A stretch of 64,000 nt of DNA from Clostridium sp. AM58-1XD (GTDB lineage: Bacteria; Bacillota; Clostridia; Lachnospirales; Lachnospiraceae), in contig NZ_QSDR01000015.1 in assembly GCF_003464085.1 (NCBI RefSeq), positions 1 to 64,000 of the forward strand, given 5' to 3'. The notes below the pieces were generated by a model. That model ran no database searches. It worked only from the letters and a program-made list of their open reading frames with translations, and was not told where the DNA came from. Shown here piece after piece: positions 38,772 to 47,458 of this stretch. Positions within the stretch are counted from its first letter, which is position 1, and the number at the start of each line of letters is the position of its first letter. The position numbers and the translations under genes are program-made.

Positions 38772-39680
38772 CCACCGTACATTTTCAGGCCATGCCGCCG
38801 CATTTATCACCATATTTATCTGGGGAACCACCTTCATATCCACAAAAGTACTGCTCCATTCCTTTACCCCTGTGGAAATCCTGTTTATCCGCTTTTTGAT
38901 CGGATATGCAGCACTATGGATCGTATGCCCCAGAACGCTGTCGCTTGCCGACGGCAAACAGGAATGGTATTTTGCCGCCGCCGGCCTCTGCGGAGTTACG
39001 CTTTATTATCTCTTTGAAAATATAGCGCTGACGTTTACACTGGCTTCTAACGTCGGCGTAATCATTTCCATCGCACCTTTTTTCACCGCTATATTCTGCT
39101 GCCTGTTCCTGCATGACACCAAGCCTGGAATCCGTTTCTTCCTGGGATTTCTCATAGCCATGGCAGGAATCTGCCTGATCAGCTTCAACAGCGGAACAGA
39201 GCTCCGCCTGAACCCTATGGGTGATATTCTGGCTGTCTGCGCTGCAATCATATGGGCGGCTTATTCTACGATTACGAAAAAGATCAGCACCTTTGGATAC
39301 CTCACCATTCAGACTACCAGACGCACCTTTTTCTATGGGCTTATTTTTATGATTCCCACCCTGTTTTTCACCGATTTCCATGTAACCGCCGGGGAATTCA
39401 TGGACATGAAAAACCTGCTTAACCTGATGTTTCTCGGTTTCGGGGCCTCTGCCTCTGCTTCGTGACATGGAACTTTGCCGTGCGGGTGCTGGGATCTGTC
39501 AAAACAAGCGTCTACATCTATATGGTTCCCGTGATTACGACCGTTACTTCTGCCCTAATACTGAAGGAGACTATAACAAAAACGGCGGTCTGCGGCATCG
39601 CCCTGACCCTGGTCGGCCTCTTCCTGTCTGAGAGTAGAAAATCAAAAAAGGAGTGTGTAAAGCATGGATATGCAGAATAA
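38764..39680 (+). pseudogene. DMT-superfamily (EamA) transporter, one frameshift
   Basis: A roughly 305-residue drug/metabolite exporter with two EamA repeats and about ten membrane spans (FITIFIWGTTFISTKVLL, SNVGVIISIAPFFTAIF, AIIWAAYSTITKKI). The frame breaks at CC 39452-39453; one added C gives FGASALCFVTWNFAVRVLG and joins the final two helices. It overlaps the AraC gene upstream and the DUF2000 gene downstream, so the three form one unit. The substrate is unknown. Confidence 0.8.
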
Positions 39681-40086
39681 AAAATGTGTCATGATCATTG
39701 ACAATGAACTTCCAGTCGGAATTATCGCCAACACAGCCGCCATTATGGGCATTACGCTGGGCAAGCACATGCCCGATGCCGTAGGCTGCGATGTATACGA
39801 TAAGAACGGCCTGCCTCATCTGGGCATTATCGCCTTCCCGGTGCCCGTCCTGAAAGCAGATAAAGAGAAGCTTCATGAAATACGAAGCCGCCTTTACCAG
39901 CCGGAATTTTCCGATCTCACCGTCGTCGATTTCTCCGATATCGCACAGGGGTGCAATGAATACGACGAATTCATGAAAAGAGCCGCCATGTCCGAAGAAG
40001 GAGATTACACGTATCTCGGAATCGGCATATGCGGTCCTAAAAAACTGGTAAATAAACTGGCAGGCAGCCTACCTCTTCTGAGGTAA
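39664..40086 (+). CDS. DUF2000-family protein
   Basis: A 140-residue soluble protein of the DUF2000 family, which has a peptidyl-tRNA hydrolase 2-like fold. Signatures are CVMIIDNELPVGIIANTAAIMGITLG at the N-terminus and GIGICGPKKLVNKLAG at the end. Its ATG lies inside the end of the exporter gene. The family function is not established. A terminator hairpin begins within its last codons. Confidence 0.78.
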   Translation: MDMQNKKCVMIIDNELPVGIIANTAAIMGITLGKHMPDAVGCDVYDKNGLPHLGIIAFPVPVLKADKEKLHEIRSRLYQPEFSDLTVVDFSDIAQGCNEYDEFMKRAAMSEEGDYTYLGIGICGPKKLVNKLAGSLPLLR

Positions 40087-40104
40087 TGGCTGCCTGCCTT
40101 ATTG
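40061..40104. terminator. Terminator overlapping the DUF2000 stop codon
   Basis: GGCAGGCAGCC (from about 40061) pairs with GGCTGCCTGCC (to about 40098), with an inner hairpin containing the TAA stop. It separates two convergent genes. Confidence 0.75.
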
Positions 40105-40533
40105 TTATGACTGTTTAATTTTTATACACCCATCCATGCGTCCATCCCGGATTTCTACTTCATACCCTCCGACTCTGCACACGATTGCCGATATTTTCGT
40201 CTTTTTTCGGTCTAAGGAAATTCTCACGATTTTTATGTCATCTGAGCACATGCCTTTCAGCATTTCATATAAGCTGTTTTTTTCGTCTCCAACAGGATAC
40301 ATCATCAAATCTTCATACAGGGAAAAATCGTCCACAGTTCCTCTTGATGTCGCATCATCCAGATATACAGTGATGGCTTCATATACCATCTGCGCCTCCG
40401 CAATATGACGGTTCATCCTGTTTTTCTCAATCTTTGGTCTGATTACGCTTTCACCAGCCACAGAAACTGCTGCCAGGACCGTTACTGCTATCGTCAATTC
40501 CAGCAGAGTCATTCCCTTGTTATCTTTCCACAT
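40105..40533 (-). CDS. Type IV pilin-like protein (pseudopilin)
   Basis: A 142-residue protein with a class III prepilin signal: a short charged leader MWKDNKG, cleavage before MTLLELTIAVTVLAAV with Glu at position 5 after cleavage, then a hydrophobic helix. The globular part is unlike known major pilins. No prepilin peptidase, assembly ATPase or other pilin is nearby. Twelve bases separate it from the upstream Spo0A-like gene, so the two form an operon. Its role is unknown. Confidence 0.75.
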   Translation of the reverse strand: MWKDNKGMTLLELTIAVTVLAAVSVAGESVIRPKIEKNRMNRHIAEAQMVYEAITVYLDDATSRGTVDDFSLYEDLMMYPVGDEKNSLYEMLKGMCSDDIKIVRISLDRKKTKISAIVCRVGGYEVEIRDGRMDGCIKIKQS

Positions 40534-40545
40534 CTCTTATTCATC

Positions 40546-41079
40546 CTATCTACTGTCTTTCATCCTGTTTATCAAATCCCATATCATGCGATACATCCAG
40601 CCTATCGTCTCTTTTAACTTTTTATTTTCCTCTTCCAATTTCTTTACCTGATTTTTTATCCTTGTCAGCTTTTCGCAGTTTTCTCCGCTGCATTTTTCAT
40701 CGTTAAAGCTTTTGCTTCCGCTGCAAGAATGATTCTGGTTCATTTTCGCGGCATACTCTGACAGAATTTTCAGGAATTTAGCATTATTCGGTTTTTCCTC
40801 CAGGTTCTCGCCGCTCATGCACAGCAGCATTTCCTTGTCTCCATTATTCCAGATTACATCTACAATTGTCCTGATGTCCCGCTCTACACAGTACCAGCTG
40901 GTGTTATGTTTTTGAGCAATATCAGGGTACAGCGTTTTCGTAACATATTTTAAACGATTCTCATCTTCCAGAATAAGAAGTGCGCCATCGATCGTATAAT
41001 CAAATCCCCGATAGGTCTGTGCAGCGCCCAGTTGTCTCAATGTCGTTCGAACGAATTTTTCATTCTTCATGTCTTCCAC
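40546..41079 (-). CDS. Receiver-less Spo0A-type DNA-binding protein
   Basis: A 177-residue protein whose first 110 residues resemble the Spo0A effector domain: GAAQTYRGFDYTIDGALLILED, then VTKTLYPDIAQKHNTSWYCVERDIRTIVDVIW and KPNNAKFLKILSEYA. The phospho-receiver domain is absent. The C-terminus is instead a Lys/Glu-rich coiled coil with two membrane-distal Cys motifs (CSGSK, CSGENCEK). I chose the GTG at 41079 because AGGAGG lies 7 bases upstream. Upstream are a 10-bp inverted repeat and TGACGAA-like sequences resembling 0A boxes, which suggests self-control or control by Spo0A. It is cotranscribed with the pseudopilin. Confidence 0.75.
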   Translation of the reverse strand: MEDMKNEKFVRTTLRQLGAAQTYRGFDYTIDGALLILEDENRLKYVTKTLYPDIAQKHNTSWYCVERDIRTIVDVIWNNGDKEMLLCMSGENLEEKPNNAKFLKILSEYAAKMNQNHSCSGSKSFNDEKCSGENCEKLTRIKNQVKKLEEENKKLKETIGWMYRMIWDLINRMKDSR

Positions 41080-41102
41080 GGAACTGCCTCCTATCAAATT
41101 CA

Positions 41103-41128
41103 TACGATAAAGCTCAAACTTTATCGTA
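41103..41128 (-). promoter_or_regulatory. 10-bp inverted repeat in the leader of the Spo0A-like gene
   Basis: TACGATAAAG and CTTTATCGTA are perfect complements 6 bases apart, ending about 10 bases before the ribosome binding site. It could be an operator or a translational control hairpin. Two TTCGTC/GACGAA elements (0A-box-like) lie further upstream near 41160-41180. Confidence 0.55.
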
Positions 41129-41224
41129 AAATGGAAAATAATGGAATACAATGAAATTCGTTCGTCAAATTTCGTCGAAAAACGCCTTTTAATCATAAAG
41201 AGCCGCAATAGTTCGAATTTCCGG

Positions 41225-41274
41225 CATAAGAAAAAGCCGTTTCAGCAATCGTGCCTGAACGGCTTTTTCTTATG
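41225..41274. terminator. Terminator hairpin
   Basis: CATAAGAAAAAGCCGTTTCAG pairs with CTGAACGGCTTTTTCTTATG, with T-runs on both strands. On the minus strand it ends the aldo/keto reductase transcript. Confidence 0.85.
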
Positions 41275-41319
41275 GTTTATTCCGAATCATTCGCAGCCGG
41301 ATTAATGTATGCGGCAGCT

Positions 41320-42446
41320 TTATTCCTTCAGTCTGGCAGTAAACTCTGAAAACACTTCTGATATTTTAATCTGCTGAGGACAGACCGCTTCACAGCTTCT
41401 GCAGCCGATACACGATTCGGGCCGTTTATCCTCCGGCATAGACATGACCGCTCTCGGCACGATAAATCCTCCGCCTGAAAATATATATTCATTATACAGC
41501 TTCAAAAGCCTGGGGATATCCAGTCCTTGTGGGCAGTGCTGGTACAGTAGCGGCAGGATGTGCAGGGGACACCGTTTACCATCTGATCTGCAATCTTCAT
41601 AACCGTTTTGATCTCCTGCTCATTCAACGGTTCTTCCGTTTCAAACGTATGTATATTCTCCTGGATCTGCTTAAAGTCGGACATACCGGAAAGGATCATG
41701 GTAATATTGGGAATAGCCTGGAGGAAACGGAATGCCCATGCAGGCGCCGCCTCATCCGGGCGCAAAGCCTTCAGTTCTGCAATGTTTTCTTCTGAAAGCT
41801 GTGCAAGCTTTCCTCCCCTCAGCGGTTCCATAACCCAGATCGGAATATGATATTCGTTGAGCAGTTCCACTTTTGCTTCTGCATCCTGTAAAGACCAGTC
41901 CAGATAGTTCAACTGTATCTGACCAAACTCCATATGCTCACCATAGGCATCTAAAAAGCGCTTCATCACATCGTATGAGCCATGGGCTGAAAATCCAAGG
42001 TGGCGGATCCGCCCATTTTCCTTCTGTTTCATCAGATACTTGAATATACCGTATTTTTCATCCAGATACCCGTCGATATTCATTTCGCACACGTTATGGA
42101 AAAGGTAGAAGTCAAAATAATCCACTCTACATTTTTCTAGCTGCTTTTCAAAAATTTCCTCTGCCTTATCCATGTTCCGGAGATCATAACCTGGAAATTT
42201 TGTTGCGAGAAAAAATCTTTCCCGCGGGTAACTGCTCAAAATTTTTCCTATTACAGTCTCAGAACAGCCGTTATGATAGCCCCATGCAGTATCATAATAA
42301 TTAATTCCATGCTCCATCGCATAAGCGATCATTTCCGCAGCGGACTTTTCATCGATTTCTGCCTCGTTTCCCTCCATCACAGGCAGACGCATCGTTCCCA
42401 TACCAAGCGCTGATAATTTCATATTCTGAAAATTCTTATAGATCAT
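41320..42446 (-). pseudogene. Aldo/keto reductase with C-terminal ferredoxin domain, one frameshift
   Basis: A roughly 375-residue NAD(P)H oxidoreductase. The AKR barrel (LGMGTMRLPV, NYYDTAWGYHNGCSE with catalytic Tyr/Asp, LATKFPGY, HLGFSAHG) is followed by two [4Fe-4S] motifs (CTSCRYCTS plus a CPQ completed after the break, and CIGCRSCEAVCPQ). The frame breaks near 41536; one added base gives a normal CxxCxxCxxxCPQ motif and continues as LLKLYNEYIF. This Fe-S AKR type is common in clostridia. The substrate is unknown. Confidence 0.8.
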
Positions 42447-42508
42447 TTTTTATCCCCTTTCTTCTTGCAGCGGCCTCTTCGTTTGCTCCTCTGGCCGTCT
42501 TCCTTCGC

Positions 42509-43587
42509 CTATCTTCGTTTATCCTTTTCCCTTAAATACTTCCTGGCGTTTTTTATCCCTCCTGCCTCTTTAAACATTTCATTTAATTTTTTCACCTCAA
42601 TTTCTTTGAAATCGAGCCCCTCGTACTGTACTTCCTTTTCCAGCTTCTGATAACTCATCAGCTGTCTGCCGAAAGGCGGCCGTCGCTGATAGCCTGTAAA
42701 ACGGCACAGCCAGGTTCTTTCGTGTGTGAACAGTCACGAAATCTGCATTGTTCTGCCAATGCTTCAATGTCGGAAAATGACCTGGATAAGTCGGCGCTCT
42801 CTAACCCCATTTCCCTCATGCCAGGTGTGTCAATTACCATACCGCCATTGTCCAGCATGATAAGTTCCCGCTTTGTTGTCGTATGCCTGCCCTTGTCATC
42901 ATCCCGCAGGCCGTTTGTATCCAGCTTATCTTCGCCAATCAGGCGGTTGATAAGGGTAGATTTGCCTACACCGGATGAGCCGATGAAAGCGACTGTCTCC
43001 CCTGGCCTGATGTATTTCATTACAGCGGAATATCCTTCCCCATCAACAGATGATGTGACGATAATTTCAGCGCCGGCCGCTGCCGTGGATGTTTCATAAA
43101 TAAGCTGCTCCACTTTATCACACAAATCTGCTTTTGTCAGAATGATAACCGGTATGGCGCCGCTGTCCCAGCAGACTGCCAGATACCGTTCCAGCCTGCG
43201 CAGATTAAAATCGTTATTTAAGGACATGCAGATAAATACGGTATCGATGTTGCTTGCCACAACCTGTTCATTATTAGCTGTTCCCGCCGCTTTCCTGATA
43301 AAAATACTTTTTCTGGAAAGCACATGGTGTATTACGGCGCTGCCGCTTTCATCACTTTTCCGGTCCACCATAACAAAATCACCGACTGCAGGGAAAGCTG
43401 ATACCACAGCGGATTCATAGCGGAATCGGCCGGATACCGAAGCCGTCATCTCACCGTATTCCCCTATCACCCTGTAAATATCCCTGTGCTGGGATAAAAC
43501 GCGGCCTGGATATAATTCTTTGTATAGTTGCGCCTCGCGCTCAAAACGGTCAGTAAAGCCGAATGCCTTTAAGTCAGTTTTATTCAA
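42509..43587 (-). pseudogene. rsgA: Ribosome small-subunit GTPase RsgA, C-terminal frameshift
   Basis: A circularly permuted GTPase that helps 30S maturation. An N-terminal OB-type region is followed by a G domain with G4 TKAD, P-loop GSSGVGKST, G3 DTPG and the C-terminal zinc knuckle (CRFRDCSHTKEPGC). As written it stops at 42658 after 309 residues. One added base near 42662 continues as LMSYQKLEKEVQYEGLDF and ends in KNARKYLREKDKRR, about 359 residues, which matches the normal family tail. The G1-G4 order is permuted as expected. Confidence 0.88.
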
Positions 43588-43623
43588 TTTCTTCCTCCGT
43601 GTTTCCTTCTTTTATTTTATAAC

Positions 43624-44118
43624 CTATTGATATCCGCACTGTTTCTCATACTCGCTGATCAGTTTTATATTGTTCTTTTCATATTCATTCAGCATTTCAC
43701 TGAAATTGAAATTGTTCGGATCTATTTTACCATTATACCAAGAACAGTTTTCAAAATACTTCTGTAATTGTGCATCTGCAAACTGTCTGCCATGTCTGGC
43801 AAATATCTCATTCCTGGCAATTCTCAGTTCCCAGCTGCTTTTCCCTTTCAGTTCGTTCTGTGTCAATTTCCTGATATTGCTATCCTGAAATATGTAATCG
43901 CTGCTGCCAGCCATCTTTTCCGTCCCTGATCCGGCGGCTGACTCTCTGTAAACTCCCGAAGAGGAAGAGCTATTGTCTCTATTGAGCACTTCCGTCAGTG
44001 GCGCCTGCACAATAAATTCAATCAAAAAAATAATTAAAGCTAAAAAAGCCCTTTTCCAGTCTTTTTCCATAATATAATACAGGCCAAAAAGAACAGTTAA
44101 TAAAATTATAATTCTCAT
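43624..44118 (-). CDS. Membrane-anchored YARHG-domain protein
   Basis: A 164-residue protein. One or two membrane helices at the N-terminus (MRIIILLTVLFGLYYIM, then FLALIIFLIEFIV) are followed by a Ser-rich linker and an extracellular YARHG domain (SSWELRIARNEIFARHGRQF, YFENCSWYNG). YARHG domains are extracellular modules of unknown function, common in Firmicutes. The start at 44118 has GGGGGAG. It stands alone before the tRNA cluster. Confidence 0.8.
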   Translation of the reverse strand: MRIIILLTVLFGLYYIMEKDWKRAFLALIIFLIEFIVQAPLTEVLNRDNSSSSSGVYRESAAGSGTEKMAGSSDYIFQDSNIRKLTQNELKGKSSWELRIARNEIFARHGRQFADAQLQKYFENCSWYNGKIDPNNFNFSEMLNEYEKNNIKLISEYEKQCGYQ

Positions 44119-44277
44119 AGTCACTCCCCCTCTCTTTTTCTATCATACCTCAAAATATGGCAAATGAAAACCAGTTTCATTGGAGATACACCAAGTGTGC
44201 GCAGCTCTTTCTTTCATAAATTCAAACCAGTCTTTTGCCTTTTTCCAGCATTATGCAACACGAAATGCAACATAAAC

Positions 44278-44307
44278 TAAAAAAAGTACCGCATATACGG
44301 TACTTTT
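44278..44307 (-). terminator. Terminator of the five-tRNA operon
   Basis: On the minus strand AAAAGTACCG pairs with CGGTACTTTT, followed by more T, immediately after tRNA-Leu. Confidence 0.85.
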
Positions 44308-44311
44308 CGCG

Positions 44312-44391
44312 TGCGGGTAACAGGACTTGAACCTGCACTCTCTCGAACCAGAACCTAAATCTGGCGCGTCTGCCAATTCCGCCATACCCGC
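44312..44391 (-). tRNA. tRNA-Leu (UAG)
   Basis: A full cloverleaf with a 7-bp acceptor (GCGGGTA/TACCCGC) and an anticodon loop TTTAGGT between CCAGA and TCTGG. The longer variable arm is typical of tRNA-Leu, and the TPsiC arm reads GGTTCAAGTCC. CCA is not encoded. It is last in a minus-strand cluster of five. Confidence 0.95.
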
Positions 44392-44474
44392 AAAAAATGA
44401 TTATTTAGTTGGAGAATCATACATGTCTTTCATAGAATGAGGTGCCTTTTATATGACATGCTGCTTCATCCGCC

Positions 44475-44547
44475 TGAGACATCGGGGATTCGAACCCCGG
44501 ACAACTTGATTAAAAGTCAAGTGCTCTACCACCTGAGCTAATATCCC
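44475..44547 (-). tRNA. tRNA-Lys (UUU)
   Basis: Anticodon loop CTTTTAA between CTTGA and TCAAG; D arm AGCTCAGGTGGTAGAGC; TPsiC loop GTTCGAATCC. CCA is not encoded. Confidence 0.95.
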
Positions 44548-44551
44548 ATAG

Positions 44552-44623
44552 CTGGGCCAGCCAGATTCGAACTGGCGACTGCAGGAGTCAAAGTCCTGTG
44601 CCTTACCGCTTGGCGATGGCCCA
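44552..44623 (-). tRNA. tRNA-Gln (UUG)
   Basis: Acceptor TGGGCCA/TGGCCCA and anticodon loop CTTTGAC between CAGGA and TCCTG. CCA is not encoded. Confidence 0.95.
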
Positions 44624-44661
44624 TTATTTTTGGATAAAAAAAAAATTCCCGAAGGAATAAA

Positions 44662-44736
44662 GGTGGATACAGGGATTCGAACCCTGGGCCTCCAGAGCCA
44701 CAATCTGGCGCGCTAACCAACTGCGCTATACCCACC
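44662..44736 (-). tRNA. tRNA-His (GUG)
   Basis: Anticodon loop TTGTGGC between CCAGA and TCTGG, acceptor GTGGGTA/TATCCAC, and the extra 5' G typical of tRNA-His at 44736. Confidence 0.95.
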
Positions 44737-44775
44737 ATAAATCTGCAGTCATGCTTTGAAAAGCAAAAATGCAAA

Positions 44776-44849
<74 letters not shown>

Positions 44850-45116
44850 ATATAAAATTTATTCTGCCGTTTCTCGACAGCAAAAGTAGTATACAATAAG
44901 TATTCTTTCCTGTCAAGCAGATTTTTCATTTTTTGTAAATTATGTTATTTTTTCGCTACTGTTCACAGGTAATATCCCGCGAGGTGTTTTTTGTGAGTGG
45001 AGCGTAGCGGTTTTCTGTAACTGTGTTTTCCCATCCCCTGCACTCACTCCCGTATAAGCAAAAAATAAGAGCGCCGCAGAAGAAAAACCAACCGTGCCTC
45101 CTATACCAGCTTTTGT

Positions 45117-45150
45117 TTCGGATGGAGTGACCAGGTCACCCCATCCGGAA
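45117..45150. repeat. Hairpin downstream of hsp20
   Basis: TTCGGATGG pairs with CCATCCGGAA around inner GTGACC/GGTCAC, without a T-run. Flanking GCCGCAG (near 45073) and CTGCGGC (near 45174) could close an outer stem. It may terminate hsp20 transcription or be a palindromic repeat. Confidence 0.5.
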
Positions 45151-45215
45151 CCGAAGGCATTGATGATTTCAATCCTGCGGCACTCCCGTCGTTTCTATGA
45201 AAAAGCAATGCTCTG

Positions 45216-45662
45216 TCAGCCTTCGATTGCAATATACTTTTTCTCTTCCACTTCTGGTTTTGCCTCTAATTTAGGTACAAATAGCCTCAATATGCCATGC
45301 TTAAATTCCCCTTTAATGTCATTCTCTGTAACCGCCTCTCCTACGTAGAAAGTCCTTTCACAGATACCGGAATAACGCTCGCGGCGGATATATTTGCCTT
45401 TCTCTTCCTTTTCTTCATCCAGGCCCTTTTCTGCCGTTATGGTTAAATAACCATTCTCCAAAGAAGCCTTTACCTCTTCCTTTTTAAATCCAGGAAGGTC
45501 TATTTCCAGTTCAAAGCCTTCATCCGTCTCCTTGATGTCGGTCTTCATCAGGTTTCTGCCCCTCCTGCCATAAAGCTTCCTTTCCGCTTTGTCATCATAG
45601 AACGGAAAATCTTTCATGAACTCATCAAATAAATCTTCTCCAAAAATACTAGGCATTAACAT
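45216..45662 (-). CDS. Small heat-shock protein, Hsp20/alpha-crystallin family
   Basis: A 148-residue ATP-independent chaperone. After a short N-terminal arm (MLMPSIFGEDLFDEFM), the alpha-crystallin domain runs from about residue 38 (MKTDIKETDEGFELEIDLPGFKKEEV) to GILRLFVPKLE; the C-terminal IxI-type tail is replaced by KKYIAIEG. GGAGAG precedes the ATG. A CIRCE operator overlaps its promoter, so it should be under HrcA control with groESL/dnaK. Confidence 0.93.
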   Translation of the reverse strand: MLMPSIFGEDLFDEFMKDFPFYDDKAERKLYGRRGRNLMKTDIKETDEGFELEIDLPGFKKEEVKASLENGYLTITAEKGLDEEKEEKGKYIRRERYSGICERTFYVGEAVTENDIKGEFKHGILRLFVPKLEAKPEVEEKKYIAIEG

Positions 45663-45789
45663 AAGTCATCTCTCCTTCTTTTACCAATCAATTATGTTTG
45701 TTTACCTTGTTTCCTGGAACTTGGGGACTTATGGGAATAAAAAACTTATTTTTTTCTTTTTATAATTCCTGTTCCTTTGTTCTATATAT

Positions 45790-45832
45790 GTTATAACACG
45801 TATTGTTAGCACTGTCAATAGGTGAGTGCTAA
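45790..45832 (-). promoter_or_regulatory. CIRCE operator and promoter of hsp20
   Basis: TTAGCACTC and CAGTGCTAA (one mismatch to the CIRCE consensus) are 9 bases apart (45806-45832). The -35 TTGACA (45813-45818) lies inside the operator, with TATAAC (45790-45795) 17 bases downstream. HrcA bound here would block RNA polymerase. Confidence 0.92.
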
Positions 45833-45878
45833 TTTTTTTTAATATTTTTTATTTCTGTAATTTTATTCTCTTATTTCT

Positions 45879-46517
45879 TTATTCCCCTTCCGCTAAACCG
45901 GTTAATTCACAAAAATGATCGATCACAGCGGTGCAGTCTTCCTCCTTAACCTCTCCAAATCCGTATCTGGCAAATACAAACCGAACCCCTGCTTCTTTAG
46001 AGGCGCTGAAGTCTCCCTGAGTATCGCCTACATAAATAGGATTTTTCAGGCTGTTTCTTTCTGCTACCAAACGGATATTCCCAGATTTTGCAAGCCCTGT
46101 TCTTCCCGGATTTTCATAATCTTTAAAATAATGCTGAAGTCCGTGCGCCTTAAAAAAAGCCTCAATATATCCTTCCTGACAGTTGCTCACAATAAAAAGA
46201 GGGATTCTCTGCGAAAGTGTTTTCAGCGTGTCTTCCAGCCCATCGTAGAGAATTCCACCCGTTTTTCCTACGTATTCATTTTCATATGCGCAGCATTCCT
46301 TCAGCAGAGAACGCATCTCGTCTTCCGGAAGCTCGGGGAAAAGTGCTCTTCCGATATCCTCCATCAGCATTCCCATGCAGGCCAGTATATCCTGGGTCGT
46401 AATCCTGGCCTCTTTTCCCAGTCTCTTTTCGATTACAAGGTTCCATGACTCAGCGACAGGCTCAGCTGAATTCCACAGCGTTCCGTCCAGATCAAATATA
46501 ATTCCATCCATCTTCAT
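45879..46517 (-). CDS. HAD-family hydrolase, phosphoglycolate-phosphatase-like
   Basis: A 212-residue HAD phosphatase with motif I FDLDGTLWNS, motif II FIVSNCQ, motif III Lys near GLAKSGNIRL and motif IV YVGDTQGDFSASKEAG. A C1 helical cap follows motif I. GGAGG precedes the ATG. The substrate class (phosphoglycolate or another small phosphoester) is inferred from the subfamily only. Confidence 0.85.
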   Translation of the reverse strand: MKMDGIIFDLDGTLWNSAEPVAESWNLVIEKRLGKEARITTQDILACMGMLMEDIGRALFPELPEDEMRSLLKECCAYENEYVGKTGGILYDGLEDTLKTLSQRIPLFIVSNCQEGYIEAFFKAHGLQHYFKDYENPGRTGLAKSGNIRLVAERNSLKNPIYVGDTQGDFSASKEAGVRFVFARYGFGEVKEEDCTAVIDHFCELTGLAEGE

Positions 46518-46628
46518 TCTGCATTACCTCCATATACGAACAGTCTAAATGCTGCCTGCAAAATTGTCAATTGATCTGTATACACAAGAATTTACAGAAA
46601 ATCCCCGGCTCAGACAAACGACTAACGT

Positions 46629-46667
46629 AAAAATGCCAGGAAAACCTGTTTTAAAGGTTTCCTGGCA
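46629..46667 (-). terminator. Terminator of the tRNA-Gly/tRNA-Pro unit
   Basis: TGCCAGGAAA (46634-46643) pairs with TTTCCTGGCA (46658-46667), with inner ACCT/AGGT pairing and T-runs on the minus strand. Confidence 0.8.
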
Positions 46668-46675
46668 ATAAAAAG

Positions 46676-46746
46676 AGCGGGTGATGGGAATCGAACCCAC
46701 GTATCCAGCTTGGAAGGCTGGTGTTCTACCATTGAACTACACCCGC
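46676..46746 (-). tRNA. tRNA-Gly (UCC)
   Basis: Acceptor GCGGGTG/CACCCGC and anticodon loop CTTCCAA between CCAGC and GCTGG. CCA is not encoded. Confidence 0.95.
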
Positions 46747-46772
46747 ATAATACATAATATGAAATTTTCAAG

Positions 46773-46846
46773 TCGGGGTGACAGGATTCGAACCTGCGAC
46801 CTCCTGGTCCCAAACCAGCGCTCTAGCCAAGCTGAGCCACACCCCG
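46773..46846 (-). tRNA. tRNA-Pro (UGG), one base missing in the anticodon stem
   Basis: Acceptor CGGGGTG/CACCCCG, D arm GCTCAGCTTGGCTAGAGC, anticodon loop TTTGGGA. The 5' anticodon strand has only four pairing bases (CTGG) against CCAGG. Adding one C at about 46818 restores a perfect 5-bp stem, so a base seems to have been lost from a CC pair. Confidence 0.88.
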
Positions 46847-46962
46847 TTTATGCAGAAAGCAAAGCATCCATAAACCGCCTCGCCGTGAACGCAAAAATTA
46901 TTATATACTATGCTTCCTGCCTTGTCAACTGTTCTTTTTCCGTTTTTTTAATTTCTCATGAT

Positions 46963-47457
46963 CTATTTCCGCTCCAGGAAGTTAACCGCGTAGTGTGCTT
47001 CTCCGTCTCCGTCAATTTCCATCATAATATAGGACGGTTTTCTTCCATCCTGGCGTGGATAAGAAAGACTTCCCGGATTCAAAACGGTCAGTCCATTATA
47101 GTGATGCAGATACGGCTGATGTGTATGCCCGAACATCACAATGTCCATTCCTCTGGCTCTTCCCTCACTCATAATTCCCTCCGGCCCGAGTGAAACGCCG
47201 TAATAATGGCCATGGGTCAGAAGCGCCTTATACCGGCCGATCGAAATCTCCTTTTCTCGGTCCAGGCTGGAGAAAAAGTCATTATTGCCAAGCACCATTT
47301 CCAGACGGCATTCCGGATTCACCCATTTGGCAATCTTATCTTCGCTTCCCTCCGCATCGCCCAGATGGATCAGCATGTCGATCGGACACATTTTTGCCAG
47401 GAGATTCTTTAAATTTTCATCACGTCTGTGGGTATCGCTTACGATCAAAATTCTCAT
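46963..47457 (-). CDS. YfcE/MJ0936-type metallophosphoesterase
   Basis: A 164-residue calcineurin-like phosphodiesterase. Metal motifs are VSDTHRR, HLGDAEG, LGNND, THGHYYG and GHTHQPY. The start at 47457 has GGGAGG; the preceding four codons of the longer frame are unlikely. One base separates it from the rdgB stop, so they form an operon with the protease and methyltransferase genes upstream. The family acts on phosphodiesters; the physiological substrate is unknown. Confidence 0.87.
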   Translation of the reverse strand: MRILIVSDTHRRDENLKNLLAKMCPIDMLIHLGDAEGSEDKIAKWVNPECRLEMVLGNNDFFSSLDREKEISIGRYKALLTHGHYYGVSLGPEGIMSEGRARGMDIVMFGHTHQPYLHHYNGLTVLNPGSLSYPRQDGRKPSYIMMEIDGDGEAHYAVNFLERK

Positions 47458-47458
47458 A

